A DNA stretch of 64,000 nucleotides, from assembly GCA_001603145.1 (NCBI GenBank), contig LVBI01000026.1, positions 1-64,000 on the forward strand, written 5' to 3'. The position numbers were made by a program, and so were the translations under genes. This document shows, in pieces, positions 49,087 through 58,104 of the stretch. The notes under the pieces are model-generated. The model did not search any database, was not told the origin of the DNA, and saw nothing but the letters and a program-made list of their open reading frames with translations. The DNA is from Spirochaetales bacterium Spiro_07 (GTDB lineage: Bacteria; Spirochaetota; Spirochaetia; Treponematales; Treponemataceae). Each line of letters starts with the position of its first letter. The stretch's first letter is position 1.

Positions 49087-50940
49087 TTATGCCTTGTTAA
49101 GGCGTGATTCCAAGTCATTGAGACAATCATTAAGTTCTTTTGGCAAGTGCTTGCCGAACTTAGGATAGTGATTCTCTCTGATATCCTTAACTTCTTTCAA
49201 CCAGCCTGCTGTATCAACCTTGAGGATTTCTGGCAGAACTTTCTTGTAGTAGTCAGCCAAACCGTCTGTGTTGATTGCGCCTTCTTTCGGCATGAAACCG
49301 ATTGGTGTTTCAACAGCATTGTCTTTGCCGTCGCAGCGGTCGAAAATCCAAGCGAGAACGCGTGAGTTGTCGCCGTAGCCTGGCCACATGAATCCGCCCG
49401 GAAGGTCTTTGTTGTTTTCGTCCTTGCGGAACCAGTTTACGTAGAAAATCTTCGGCAATTTGTCCTGATCTTTAGCTGCCTTGCCTACATCTACCCAGTG
49501 CTGGAAGTAGTCGCCCATGTTGTAGCCGCAGAACGGAAGAATTGCGAATGGGTCGCGGCGGATTTTTCCGACTTCAGCAGCGTTGATTGTAGAAGCAGCT
49601 GTGATTTCTGAACCAACGATAGAGCCGAGGAATACGCCGTGGTTCCAGTTGCGTGCCTGATGTACGAGAGGTACAGTTGATGGACGGCGGCCGCCGAACA
49701 AGATTGCAGAAATCGGAACACCTTTCGGGTCTTCCCATTCTTTTGCGATACAAGGACACTGTGAAGCAGGTGCTGTAAAGCGTGCGTTCGGGTGAGCGAA
49801 TTCTTCGCCCTTTGGTGATTTGTCTTTTGGAAGAGCGTCGCGTGTCTGGCCTTTCCAGTCAACAAGCTTGCCCTTTGCAGGATAGCCAATCTGTTCCCAC
49901 CAAACATCGCCGTCTTCTGTGAGGGCGCAGTTTGTGAAGATTGTGTTCTTTGAAGCAGAAATCAAAGCGTTCTTGTTTGATTCTTCTGAAGTTCCCGGTG
50001 CAACACCGAAGAAACCTGCTTCTGGGTTGATAGCATAAAGACGGCCGTCATCGCCGAACTTCATCCAAGCGATATCGTCGCCGATTGTTTCAACTTTCCA
50101 GCCCGGAATTGTCGGGATAAGCATAGCAAGGTTTGTCTTGCCGCAAGCTGATGGGAAAGCACCTGTAACGTACTTAACTTCGCCCTTCGGGTTTGTAAGC
50201 TTAAGGATAAGCATGTGCTCTGCGAGCCAGCCTTCTTCGCGTGCCAAAACTGTAGCAATGCGGAGAGCGAAGCACTTCTTTCCAAGAAGTGCGTTTCCAC
50301 CGTAACCTGAACCGTAAGACCAGATGAGGTGCTCTTCTGGGAACTGGCTGATGTATTTGTGCTCAACGTCTGCGCAAGGCCAGATTCCGTTGTCGCTTTC
50401 GCCGTTGTTCAATGGCTTACCAACTGAATGGAGACATGGAACGAATTCGCCGTCTGTTCCGATTACGTCGAGAACCTTCTTGCCGGCGCGTGTCATGATG
50501 TCCATGTTAAGAACAACGTATTCAGAGTCTGTAAGTTCAATGCCGTTCTTAGAGATTGGTGAACCGAGCGGACCCATGCAGAAAGGAATTACATACATTG
50601 TGCGGCCGTGCATACAGCCCTTGTAAAGACCTTTCATTGTTGCTTTCAATTCTTTCGGGTCAATCCAGTGGTTTGTTGGACCAGCATCTTCTTCTTTAAC
50701 AGAAGAAATGAATGTGCGTCCTTCAACACGTGCAACATCGCTAGGAAGCGAGCGGAAAAGGAAGCTGTTCGGCTTCTTCTTGAGAGGAGTTGCAAGACCT
50801 GCTTTTACGCATTTCTGCATCAAGCGGTCGTACTCTTCTGTAGAACCGTCACAAACATAAACTTCGTCCGGTTCACACATCTTTACACATTCATCAACCC
50901 ATGCTTTGATTTTTGGGTTTTTAATGTCATTAAGTGTCAT
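49087..50940 (-). CDS. pckG: Phosphoenolpyruvate carboxykinase (GTP)
   Basis: Interconverts oxaloacetate and phosphoenolpyruvate with GTP/GDP. 617 residues, standard for the GTP type. Kinase-1a P-loop [26 protein letters not shown] (metal Asp), [27 protein letters not shown] and [13 protein letters not shown] are all visible. Start after TAGGAG. Codon use is uniform like gpmI, as for a highly expressed gene. In anaerobic fermenters the enzyme often runs toward oxaloacetate for succinate formation; direction here is inferred. Confidence 0.96.
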   Translation of the reverse strand: MTLNDIKNPKIKAWVDECVKMCEPDEVYVCDGSTEEYDRLMQKCVKAGLATPLKKKPNSFLFRSLPSDVARVEGRTFISSVKEEDAGPTNHWIDPKELKATMKGLYKGCMHGRTMYVIPFCMGPLGSPISKNGIELTDSEYVVLNMDIMTRAGKKVLDVIGTDGEFVPCLHSVGKPLNNGESDNGIWPCADVEHKYISQFPEEHLIWSYGSGYGGNALLGKKCFALRIATVLAREEGWLAEHMLILKLTNPKGEVKYVTGAFPSACGKTNLAMLIPTIPGWKVETIGDDIAWMKFGDDGRLYAINPEAGFFGVAPGTSEESNKNALISASKNTIFTNCALTEDGDVWWEQIGYPAKGKLVDWKGQTRDALPKDKSPKGEEFAHPNARFTAPASQCPCIAKEWEDPKGVPISAILFGGRRPSTVPLVHQARNWNHGVFLGSIVGSEITAASTINAAEVGKIRRDPFAILPFCGYNMGDYFQHWVDVGKAAKDQDKLPKIFYVNWFRKDENNKDLPGGFMWPGYGDNSRVLAWIFDRCDGKDNAVETPIGFMPKEGAINTDGLADYYKKVLPEILKVDTAGWLKEVKDIRENHYPKFGKHLPKELNDCLNDLESRLNKA

Positions 50941-51078
50941 GTAAGACTCCTATAAAACTCGGCTTTCGCCGAAAAAAATTACACTATAAGGAAGATTCCT
51001 TAGAAAGGATAATATCTTTTTAATGTGAAAAATTCAATGGTAGAAGATGAGTAAAGATAAAATTTGCACGATTTCTTT

Positions 51079-51115
51079 AAAAAAAAGAACAGCCCCGGAT
51101 TTTGTTCCGAGGCTG
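51079..51115 (-). terminator. Rho-independent terminator (minus strand)
   Basis: CAGCCCCGG (51090-51098) pairs with CCGAGGCTG (51107-51115); on the minus strand a T-run follows (51086-51079). Ends the gene at 51160. Confidence 0.85.
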
Positions 51116-51159
51116 TTGGAAAAAGGTTCTTATATTTTAGGAGAACAACCTATGAAAAC

Positions 51160-51555
51160 CTAAGCCATAAAATCCACGGCGTTGCCGGTCAAGCCTGTCG
51201 GCATGATTGCATACGGATTCGCTTTTGCCGTGCTGAGCTGTGTCTGAAGCTTAGCCTGATAGTCTGAAATCATGCTATCTATCTGTGCTTCAGAAAGCCC
51301 TGATGTGTCTATCTTTTTTGATGCTGAATCAACGTTTGAAGAAGAAACTTTATCAATCAATGTGTTGAGCATATAGACTTTGTTGAGCGAAATACTGTTT
51401 GAGCCTTTAGGGTCTGCATATCCAGAGATATGCTCCAACTGGGAATAAATCACCATATATGGCTTTACAGGAATAGCGACTTTTCCGCTTGCGTTATGCG
51501 TTGAAGCATAAGAGTATGAATATGTGCTCAAAAGACCAGATGTCATATCTACCAT
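51160..51555 (-). CDS. Hypothetical protein
   Basis: 131 residues, Ser/Tyr/Ala-rich, without signal peptide or membrane segment: MVDMTSGLLSTYSYSYAST at the N-terminus, a central helix with NKVYMLNTLIDKVSSSN, and a helical DSMISDYQAKLQTQLSTAKA near the C-terminus. AGGAGG precedes ATG. It has its own promoter space and strong terminator, so is a genuine monocistronic gene. No family recognised; possibly spirochaete-specific. Confidence 0.72.
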   Translation of the reverse strand: MVDMTSGLLSTYSYSYASTHNASGKVAIPVKPYMVIYSQLEHISGYADPKGSNSISLNKVYMLNTLIDKVSSSNVDSASKKIDTSGLSEAQIDSMISDYQAKLQTQLSTAKANPYAIMPTGLTGNAVDFMA

Positions 51556-51669
51556 GGTGAACCTCCTTTATGGATTTCATCTTTTTAAACTGTTAAAAAA
51601 GTTTGAGTGCAACAAACTGCACTTCATTTATGTTATCGGATTTTGGAAAAAAAACTTTAGAAAAAAAAA

Positions 51670-51740
51670 GAGCTGCCCGAAAAAACTTTTATGCCATTCT
51701 GAATCAAATTCAGCATGACAAAGCTCTTTTCAGGCAGCTC
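51670..51740 (-). terminator. Terminator with a second palindrome in its loop (minus strand)
   Basis: GAGCTGCC (51670-51677) pairs with GGCAGCTC (51733-51740); the minus-strand T-run follows (51669-51661). The 55-nt loop carries CTGAAT-CAA-ATTCAG (51699-51713) and flanks resembling the common dispersed TCATGCTGAA element. Confidence 0.7.
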
Positions 51741-51762
51741 TCTTTGTGATGAAAGGCTGAAA

Positions 51763-53268
51763 TTAGACGCTCTTTCCTTCTGAAAGGAAAATCTGCATAA
51801 GCGAAACGAACAAATAAATCTTCTTATAAACAGCGGCCATCATGCCCTTGATTGGCGATTCTGCAGCGCGCTCAACTTCCTTCCAGTTGATAAGAAGCTC
51901 TGCTTTCGGGTTTGTGCAGTCTTCGATTAAAAGCTTGAGGAATTTTGCGAAGAGCACCAAATCTTGCGCGCCCTTTGTAAGAATGTAGTGAGCCTCTTGG
52001 TTAATGTCTCTTCCGGTCGGCAGAATCGGTCTGTTCTTGCCAGAACTAATTGCATTGCCGACGAATTCATCAAGCGTAGTAATCTGCGTTGAGAACTCAA
52101 GCAATTCATTGTATGCGTTTGACATCTGCTTAGACCTGTCTTGGTCAGTCCATTTACCACGCATGATTACAAGGTCATAGATTTCGCGCACGTCTTTCTT
52201 GTAATAATCGTTGAGAAAAGCTTTCATGTAGTTCAGCGGCTGGCAATATGTAAAGCGGAGCGTTGTGCGCTTCGCATTCAGTGCCTGCGATTCCTGCGTG
52301 TAGTTCTTGAGCATAACTACATTGTTCTTGCCGAAAAGCGCGTTCAAAAGCTCGTCTGTCTTTGAATTTGCTTTTTCTGTCGTAAGCTTTTTGAGCAGGT
52401 TCTCAACTCTGTTGCGTGTCTGTTCTATATAAGTGTCAACTATGCGCTCGTTCTTTTCTTTTAGCTGAAAGCTGTAGTCAGGGTTGTCTGAAATATATGC
52501 TACCATCTGCTCAAAGATTTCACTTGAGCGCACATCTGAAACGCGCGAAAGCACCTTGTTCCATAAAGTAGAAGAGAAAACTTCGTTAGATTTATATTCC
52601 TTTATGAATTTGAACATTGCCGGCCAGTTCGCCTTTGAACGCAAAGACCATGCAACAGCCATAAAGTCTTTCAAATCATCAACGATGTAGTCGCCCTTGA
52701 TAGGCTGAAAAACAGGTGTGCTTGAAAAATCACGCTCGTGAAAGCTTGAATCGAATTTCTTGAGCAGAAAGTAATAGTCAAACGTTACAAAAGAGCTGAA
52801 CGAAACAAAAAGCGAATAAAGCCCGTTGATTGCGGCTATTCTGTTCTGGTCAAATTCCGACATCAAGGCATCCAAATCGCCCTTGACCTGATTTGCAAGG
52901 TCTTTGATTGCCATAGTTCTGGCACGCTGAGAAATAGACTCGTCTGTAAGCTGTTCTGCACGCTCTTTCTGCTTGTCTGAAAGTGAATAATCGATGATGC
53001 AGTTCTTGAGTACGTTTACGGCTTGCGGCGTGGCAAGCAAAGCTTGTGCGGGCGAAAGCACTTTGTACAAATCATAGAACCATTTTGCCATAGACGGCTG
53101 TGCCTGATTTTGCTGGCACTTGTAGAATTTGTACTTCGACTTGCCAATCTGCTTTGCGATAAGCTTTAATGCACGTCTTTTTTCAGCTTCTGGGTCTGAT
53201 GATACGAATAATCCCCCGAAAAGCTTTGAAAAGAAGCCTTCATCTGTTTGTTTTGCGTTTTTACCCAT
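51763..53268 (-). CDS. DUF5312-like spirochaete protein
   Basis: 501 residues, no signal or membrane helix; largely helical and basic. The N-terminal MGKNAKQTDEGFFSKLFGGLF and the pattern of long charged helices fit the DUF5312 family, known to me only from Treponema-type spirochaetes; family membership is from memory. The next gene upstream (53347) lies 78 bp away on the same strand. Function unknown; large cytoplasmic scaffold or adaptor is a guess. Confidence 0.75.
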   Translation of the reverse strand: MGKNAKQTDEGFFSKLFGGLFVSSDPEAEKRRALKLIAKQIGKSKYKFYKCQQNQAQPSMAKWFYDLYKVLSPAQALLATPQAVNVLKNCIIDYSLSDKQKERAEQLTDESISQRARTMAIKDLANQVKGDLDALMSEFDQNRIAAINGLYSLFVSFSSFVTFDYYFLLKKFDSSFHERDFSSTPVFQPIKGDYIVDDLKDFMAVAWSLRSKANWPAMFKFIKEYKSNEVFSSTLWNKVLSRVSDVRSSEIFEQMVAYISDNPDYSFQLKEKNERIVDTYIEQTRNRVENLLKKLTTEKANSKTDELLNALFGKNNVVMLKNYTQESQALNAKRTTLRFTYCQPLNYMKAFLNDYYKKDVREIYDLVIMRGKWTDQDRSKQMSNAYNELLEFSTQITTLDEFVGNAISSGKNRPILPTGRDINQEAHYILTKGAQDLVLFAKFLKLLIEDCTNPKAELLINWKEVERAAESPIKGMMAAVYKKIYLFVSLMQIFLSEGKSV

Positions 53269-53346
53269 ACTTCTATTATCGAGAATTTTTTATACATGTC
53301 AACAGAAAAAACGCATCCGCGCGGTCTTTAGCGTTGAGCAAGCTTG

Positions 53347-54291
53347 TTATAAACAGCCGGAAGCTTTTTCTTCGCCAGAATCCGGCATCGTTCCGTCTTT
53401 TTCGCACTGAAGAATCCACCGTTTCAGCGGCGTTCCCCAGTCGTATTCGCTTGTGTTTTCAAGCAGAAGCTGCTCAAAAAGCGTGTTGAGATGCTCGTTA
53501 ATCTGCTTCTTGGCTTCTTGTGTTATGTCTTGGGCGTTTGCAAAAATGCCGTTGATGAAGTCAACCGCTTCTTGAATGCTGAATTCGTTCTCAAAAATGC
53601 AGCTCATCATATAAAGTGCCGCCGCAATGCAGTTTATGCCGAGCTGCTTTGTGTAAAGCGCAGCTTCTGCAAACTCAATCGCCTCGGTGTAGATTTCGGC
53701 GTTATAGAATTTCTGCTCTCCTTCTGAAAACTGCTCTTCTTTCAAGGCGCGCTTGAAATATGTTGCAGCAAGCACTGCAACAGAAACGTTGAGGCTCGGC
53801 ACGCAAAGATAATGTGGGTCAAACAGCTTAACCCAGATGAATTTCAGCTTTACAATTCCTTTCGGACGCTTTGTCGTTGACATTCTGAATCTGTAGAAAG
53901 CGGCGGCCTCTTTGTAGCAGCGGCTTATCAATGCAAGAAAATCTGAAATGTGCTTCGTCGCATGATTGCGGCGGTGCTTAACAAGCAACGCGAGCGGACG
54001 GATCCAGATGTTGATGCAGTTTAGATAAATGTCAATTTTTTCTGGCTTAAATGGAATATAATCATCTAACAGGCTGTCTACCGGAATTATTTTAGTTTTT
54101 ATGAAGCCGAACTTGCGCTGAAACTGAAGATAGAAAAAATCTTTTATGACCGTTCCGATAAAGCTTGATGTGCTTTTCCATGTTTTCGGGTGGGCAAGCA
54201 CGAAAAGATAAGCTCTAAGCGGATTGTATTTGCTGATTGGCTTTATTGGTTTTATCGAGGCTTCTTTTTCAGCGGCTTCGTTGTTTGTCAT
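53347..54291 (-). CDS. Hypothetical protein coupled to metH
   Basis: 314 residues, basic, predicted all-helical, no signal peptide. Segments such as LLDDYIPFKPEKIDIYLNCI and SKYNPLRAYLFVLAHP recur in style with the DUF5312-like protein next to it. It overlaps the metH stop by 4 bp (ATGA), so is translated with metH, yet its features suggest no link to methionine chemistry. Function unknown. Confidence 0.7.
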   Translation of the reverse strand: MTNNEAAEKEASIKPIKPISKYNPLRAYLFVLAHPKTWKSTSSFIGTVIKDFFYLQFQRKFGFIKTKIIPVDSLLDDYIPFKPEKIDIYLNCINIWIRPLALLVKHRRNHATKHISDFLALISRCYKEAAAFYRFRMSTTKRPKGIVKLKFIWVKLFDPHYLCVPSLNVSVAVLAATYFKRALKEEQFSEGEQKFYNAEIYTEAIEFAEAALYTKQLGINCIAAALYMMSCIFENEFSIQEAVDFINGIFANAQDITQEAKKQINEHLNTLFEQLLLENTSEYDWGTPLKRWILQCEKDGTMPDSGEEKASGCL

Positions 54292-56798
54292 GCCCCGAAC
54301 ACCTCTTTGGCAATTTCTACGCTGCGCATTGCGTCTTTTGAATAATAGTCTGCATCAATTTTCTTGGCATATTCTGCCGTGAGCACCGCACCGCCGACCA
54401 TAATCTTGACAGTTTTTCCGGCTTCTTTCTCGTATTGGCGCAAAGCCTTTATGGTCTGTTCCATGCTTGCTACGGTTGTCGTCATAAGCGCGCTCAAGCC
54501 CACAAGCTTTATGTCGTTCTCTTTTACAGCGTCTACAACAGCCTGAACCGGCACGTCTTTGCCGAGGTCAATGACGTTGTAGCCGTAATTTTCGAGCATG
54601 GCCTTTACGATGTTCTTGCCGATGTCATGCACGTCGCCCTGAACTGTGGCAATGACAATCTTGCCCTTGCTTTCCTGTGCTTCGCCCGATGCGGCAAGAT
54701 GAGCTTTTATAACTTCAAAAGCTTTTGCGACAGTTTCTGCGCTCAAAAGCAGCTGCGGAAGAAACTTGCGGCCGCTTTCAAAGTCTTTACCCACCGCATC
54801 AAGTGCGGGCACAATATGATTGTTTATTATATCAAGCGCTGAATTTGTTTTCAAAAGCTCTTGCGCCGCAGCTGCCGAGCGGTCTTTAAAGCCGTTCACG
54901 ATAATCGTCTTTAAGTCAGAAGCTTCTGCTTTCTGTGCCGGTGCTGCAGAAGCGGCGTTTTTTCCGTCTGAAGCTGCAGCGGCCGTGGGCGCGACGGTGT
55001 TCGCATAATTTTCGATGTACTCAAGGCAGTTTGCGTCAAAACCGGCAATTGCCCTAAAAGCTCTGAACGCCGCCATCATGTCCTGCGACAGCGGATTGAT
55101 TATGCATGCGTCAAGGCCGGCTGCAAGAGCCTGCGTAAAAAAGTGCGAATTGATTATTTCTCGGCGCGGCAGCCCGAAGGAAATGTTTGAAACGCCCAAA
55201 ACCGTCTTGCAGCCGTACTTCTGCTTTACAAGCTGAATCGTGCGCAAAGTTTCGCGCGCTTCTTTCTGCTGAGAGCTGATTGTAAGCGTCAGCGCATCAA
55301 TTACAATGTCGCGCGGCGGAATGCCATAAGATTTGGCCGTCTCAAAGATTCGGTCTGCAATCGCTAAGCGCTCTTCTGCCGTAGGCGGAATGCCGTTTTC
55401 GTCTAGCGCAAGCGCAACGACAGTGCCGCCGTATTTCTTGACAATCGGGAACACAGCTTCCATTGTGTGCTTTTTGCCGTTTACAGAATTGATGAGCGCT
55501 TTGCCGTTATAATAGCGCAAAGCCTTTTCGAGCACCGGCGGCTCGCTTGAATCAATCTGAAGCGGAATTCTGAAAGAGCTTTGCAGCAGTTTGACCGCGT
55601 CGACCATCATCTGCTGTTCGTCTATGCCCGGCAAGCCGACGTTTACGTCTAGAATGTGCGCGCCCGCGTTTATCTGGCTTGAAGCTTCATCAATTATGTA
55701 CTGCATGTTCTTATCGAGCAAAGCCTGCTTGAACTTCTTCTTGCCGGTCGGGTTTATGCGCTCGCCGATGATTAACGGCCCGTTTTCAGGCGAACCGATG
55801 TCGGCGCTTTCGTTATAAGAGCAGATTATCGTATGATTCTGAAGTTTGTGGTTTCTTTCTATTTTATCTGCTTTAATCTTGTTGACCGCCTGCACCATCG
55901 CCTGAATGTGCGAAGGGGTAGTGCCGCAGCAGCCGCCGAGAATAAGCGCACCAGTCTTGAAGTTTTCTGCTTGGGCGGCGGCAAATTCTTCGGGCTTAAC
56001 CTTAAAGAATGTCTTGCCGTTTTCTACAACAGGCAGACCCGCATTCGGCTGTACCAAAAGCGGAATCGAAGCGTAGCTTGCCATTGTCTTTGTGAGCACG
56101 TCTGCATCGGCAAGGCTGCCGCCGCAGTTAAAGCCCGCCGCCTCAACGCCCATGCTTTCCATATAGACAATGGCGGTCAGAGCGTCTGCGCCGGTCAAAG
56201 TGCGCATGTTGCTTTGGAACGTGGCAGAAACAATAACAGGCAGGCTTGTGTTTTCGCGCGCGGCAAGCACGGCGGCCTTTGTCTCGTAAAGGTCGCTCAT
56301 CGTTTCAACAAGCACCAAATCTGCACCAGCCTTTTCGCCGGCAATCATGGTTGTCTTATAGTTTTCATAAGCCTGGTCAAAAGTGAGCGGCCCCATCGGT
56401 TCAAGCAGCTTGCCGCTAGAGCTTACGTCTAGCGCAACAAAGGCGTGATTGCCGCTCTTGGCTATTGCTTCTTTTGCGTTGCGCACCGCCGCTTCGATAA
56501 TTTCTTCGGTTTTATAAGATGAATCTTCGAGCTTTATGGGGGTTGCGCCGAAAGTGTTTGTCGTTATTATGTTCGCGCCGGCCTTAAGATAAGCTGAATG
56601 AACAGCCTTAATCAGTTCAGGCGCTGTTATCGAAAGCTCGTCAGGTGCATGATAATGCAGCTCGTCTTTCAGCTCAAAATCAACAAGCTGCACTTTTTCT
56701 TTTGCTTGCAGAGACTGAATTATTGTGCCCATGCCGCCGTCAAAAAAGACCGGCTCGTGATTGTGGATGTGTTCCTGTAAAAAGTCTCTGAAATTCAT
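54288..56798 (-). CDS. metH: Cobalamin-dependent methionine synthase lacking the activation domain
   Basis: 836 residues, against about 1,200 for E. coli MetH. Domain order: homocysteine-binding barrel (1-310, zinc ligands in FNCGGS and GGCCGTTPSH), pterin-binding barrel (about 330-600, GERINPTGKKKFKQAL, LQIDSSEPPVL), an Ala-rich linker (about 610-630), the B12 cap helices and the B12-binding domain with DVHDIG at 722-727 (His 724 ligand). It ends at FGA right after this domain, so the AdoMet-binding reactivation domain is absent. Methylates homocysteine using 5-methyl-THF, which MetF, encoded next to it, supplies. Confidence 0.93.
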   Translation of the reverse strand: MNFRDFLQEHIHNHEPVFFDGGMGTIIQSLQAKEKVQLVDFELKDELHYHAPDELSITAPELIKAVHSAYLKAGANIITTNTFGATPIKLEDSSYKTEEIIEAAVRNAKEAIAKSGNHAFVALDVSSSGKLLEPMGPLTFDQAYENYKTTMIAGEKAGADLVLVETMSDLYETKAAVLAARENTSLPVIVSATFQSNMRTLTGADALTAIVYMESMGVEAAGFNCGGSLADADVLTKTMASYASIPLLVQPNAGLPVVENGKTFFKVKPEEFAAAQAENFKTGALILGGCCGTTPSHIQAMVQAVNKIKADKIERNHKLQNHTIICSYNESADIGSPENGPLIIGERINPTGKKKFKQALLDKNMQYIIDEASSQINAGAHILDVNVGLPGIDEQQMMVDAVKLLQSSFRIPLQIDSSEPPVLEKALRYYNGKALINSVNGKKHTMEAVFPIVKKYGGTVVALALDENGIPPTAEERLAIADRIFETAKSYGIPPRDIVIDALTLTISSQQKEARETLRTIQLVKQKYGCKTVLGVSNISFGLPRREIINSHFFTQALAAGLDACIINPLSQDMMAAFRAFRAIAGFDANCLEYIENYANTVAPTAAAASDGKNAASAAPAQKAEASDLKTIIVNGFKDRSAAAAQELLKTNSALDIINNHIVPALDAVGKDFESGRKFLPQLLLSAETVAKAFEVIKAHLAASGEAQESKGKIVIATVQGDVHDIGKNIVKAMLENYGYNVIDLGKDVPVQAVVDAVKENDIKLVGLSALMTTTVASMEQTIKALRQYEKEAGKTVKIMVGGAVLTAEYAKKIDADYYSKDAMRSVEIAKEVFGA

Positions 56799-56853
56799 GC
56801 TGATTCCTTTTTATTCTTAATTTCGGATTGTGCAATATTAGCCAGCATTTGTC

Positions 56854-56876
56854 ATTGTCGGGCTAGACCCGACAAT
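56854..56876. repeat. ATTGTCGGG palindrome
   Basis: ATTGTCGGG (56854-56862) and CCCGACAAT (56868-56876) with a short loop; same as 32063-32086. Lies between metH and metF. Confidence 0.65.
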
Positions 56877-56954
56877 CTCCGGTTCTAACCATCATGCACG
56901 GCAATGACACACATTATGCAAATTCGGCATCCGGATTGTACAAAAATTCAGATG

Positions 56955-57842
56955 CTAGGCGTTTTGTGCCGCAACTATGCTCGAAATATTGTTCATAATT
57001 GAGCGCGCAACGTCAGGCTTGTTCATCGTATAAATGTGAATGCCGCGCACGTCGTTGCTTATCAGGTCGATAATCTGATGTGTCGCGTAGTCTATGCCCG
57101 CCTGCTTCATCGCCTCGTTTGAAGCGCCGAATTTATCGATTAAGTTGAGAAGCTCGCGCGGCATGAAAGCGTTTGACAGCGCCACCATGCGCTTTATCTG
57201 CGCGGCGTTCGTTACCGGCATAATGCCAGCAAAAACCGGCTGCGTAATGCCTTTACGCTGGGCGCGGTACAAGAAATTGTAGAACATGTTGTTGTCAAAG
57301 AACATCTGAGTTGTCAAAAACGAGCAGCCCAAATCTGCCTTTTGCTTGAGATGGTCCAAATCTTCGTCTTTGTTTGTGCATTCCGGGTGGCCTTCTGGGT
57401 TGCAAGCCGCGCCGATGCAGAAATCTGTTGTCTCTTTCAGCTCTTTGATGAGGTCATAAGCGTATTTGTACTGGTTCGGCGGAACAAAATCAGCATTCGG
57501 CGGAATATCGCCCCGGAGCGCGAGCACATTCTCTATGCCGGCATCTTTAAGCTTTTTGACGGCGGCGGCGACCTGCTCTTTTGTTGATGAAATGCATGAA
57601 AGGTGGGCAAGCGCCGGCACGTTGCCTTCGTTGTTGATGCGCGAAGCGATGTCTGCCGTGTTAGAGCTTGTGCCGCCGCCCGCGCCGTAAGTGACGCTCA
57701 TAAAATCCGGGCGCAGGCGCGAAAGCTCAAGCGCGGCATCTACGATAGATTGATATGTCTCTTTATCCGCAGTCGGTTTTGGCGGAAATGTCTCAAACGA
57801 AATTAATAGCTTTTTCTTTTTAAGAATATCTGAAATTTTCAT
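56955..57842 (-). CDS. metF: 5,10-methylenetetrahydrofolate reductase
   Basis: 295 residues, bacterial MetF length. FETFPPKP (catalytic Glu), SVTYGAGGGTSSNT, HLSCISSTKEQV, LALRGDIPP, GAACNPEGHPE, FLTTQMFFDN. Makes 5-methyl-THF for MetH. The two genes are same-strand neighbours with 156 bp between. Confidence 0.95.
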   Translation of the reverse strand: MKISDILKKKKLLISFETFPPKPTADKETYQSIVDAALELSRLRPDFMSVTYGAGGGTSSNTADIASRINNEGNVPALAHLSCISSTKEQVAAAVKKLKDAGIENVLALRGDIPPNADFVPPNQYKYAYDLIKELKETTDFCIGAACNPEGHPECTNKDEDLDHLKQKADLGCSFLTTQMFFDNNMFYNFLYRAQRKGITQPVFAGIMPVTNAAQIKRMVALSNAFMPRELLNLIDKFGASNEAMKQAGIDYATHQIIDLISNDVRGIHIYTMNKPDVARSIMNNISSIVAAQNA

Positions 57843-58000
57843 AGTAACAAATTATGCGACAAATTTGAGCTTTTTGCAACGGAGTAACCTATATACTTTG
57901 TTATTTTCACAATATTTATAGATTGCTGAAGCTTACCTTGAACGATTTATGTACACATGCTGTCGGACGGCTGAGCATGTGTACATCAGCGCACAATGTT

Positions 58001-58026
58001 GGTCACTTCGACTCCGCTCAGTGACC
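58001..58026. repeat. Short GGTCAC...GTGACC palindrome of the CGCTCA family
   Basis: GGTCACTTCGACTCCGCTCA then GTGACC; related to 3515-3604 and 42675-42754. The surrounding 57843-58104 holds no gene, but has tgtacac motifs and GATTGTAGATTAAGCTT just before the next gene. Confidence 0.55.
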
Positions 58027-58104
58027 AGATTAATCTCAAAAAGCGGAGTTCAATCGATAATGCTTGTTCAATCTAAGATTGTAGATTAAGCTTTAAGCAG
58101 AACT

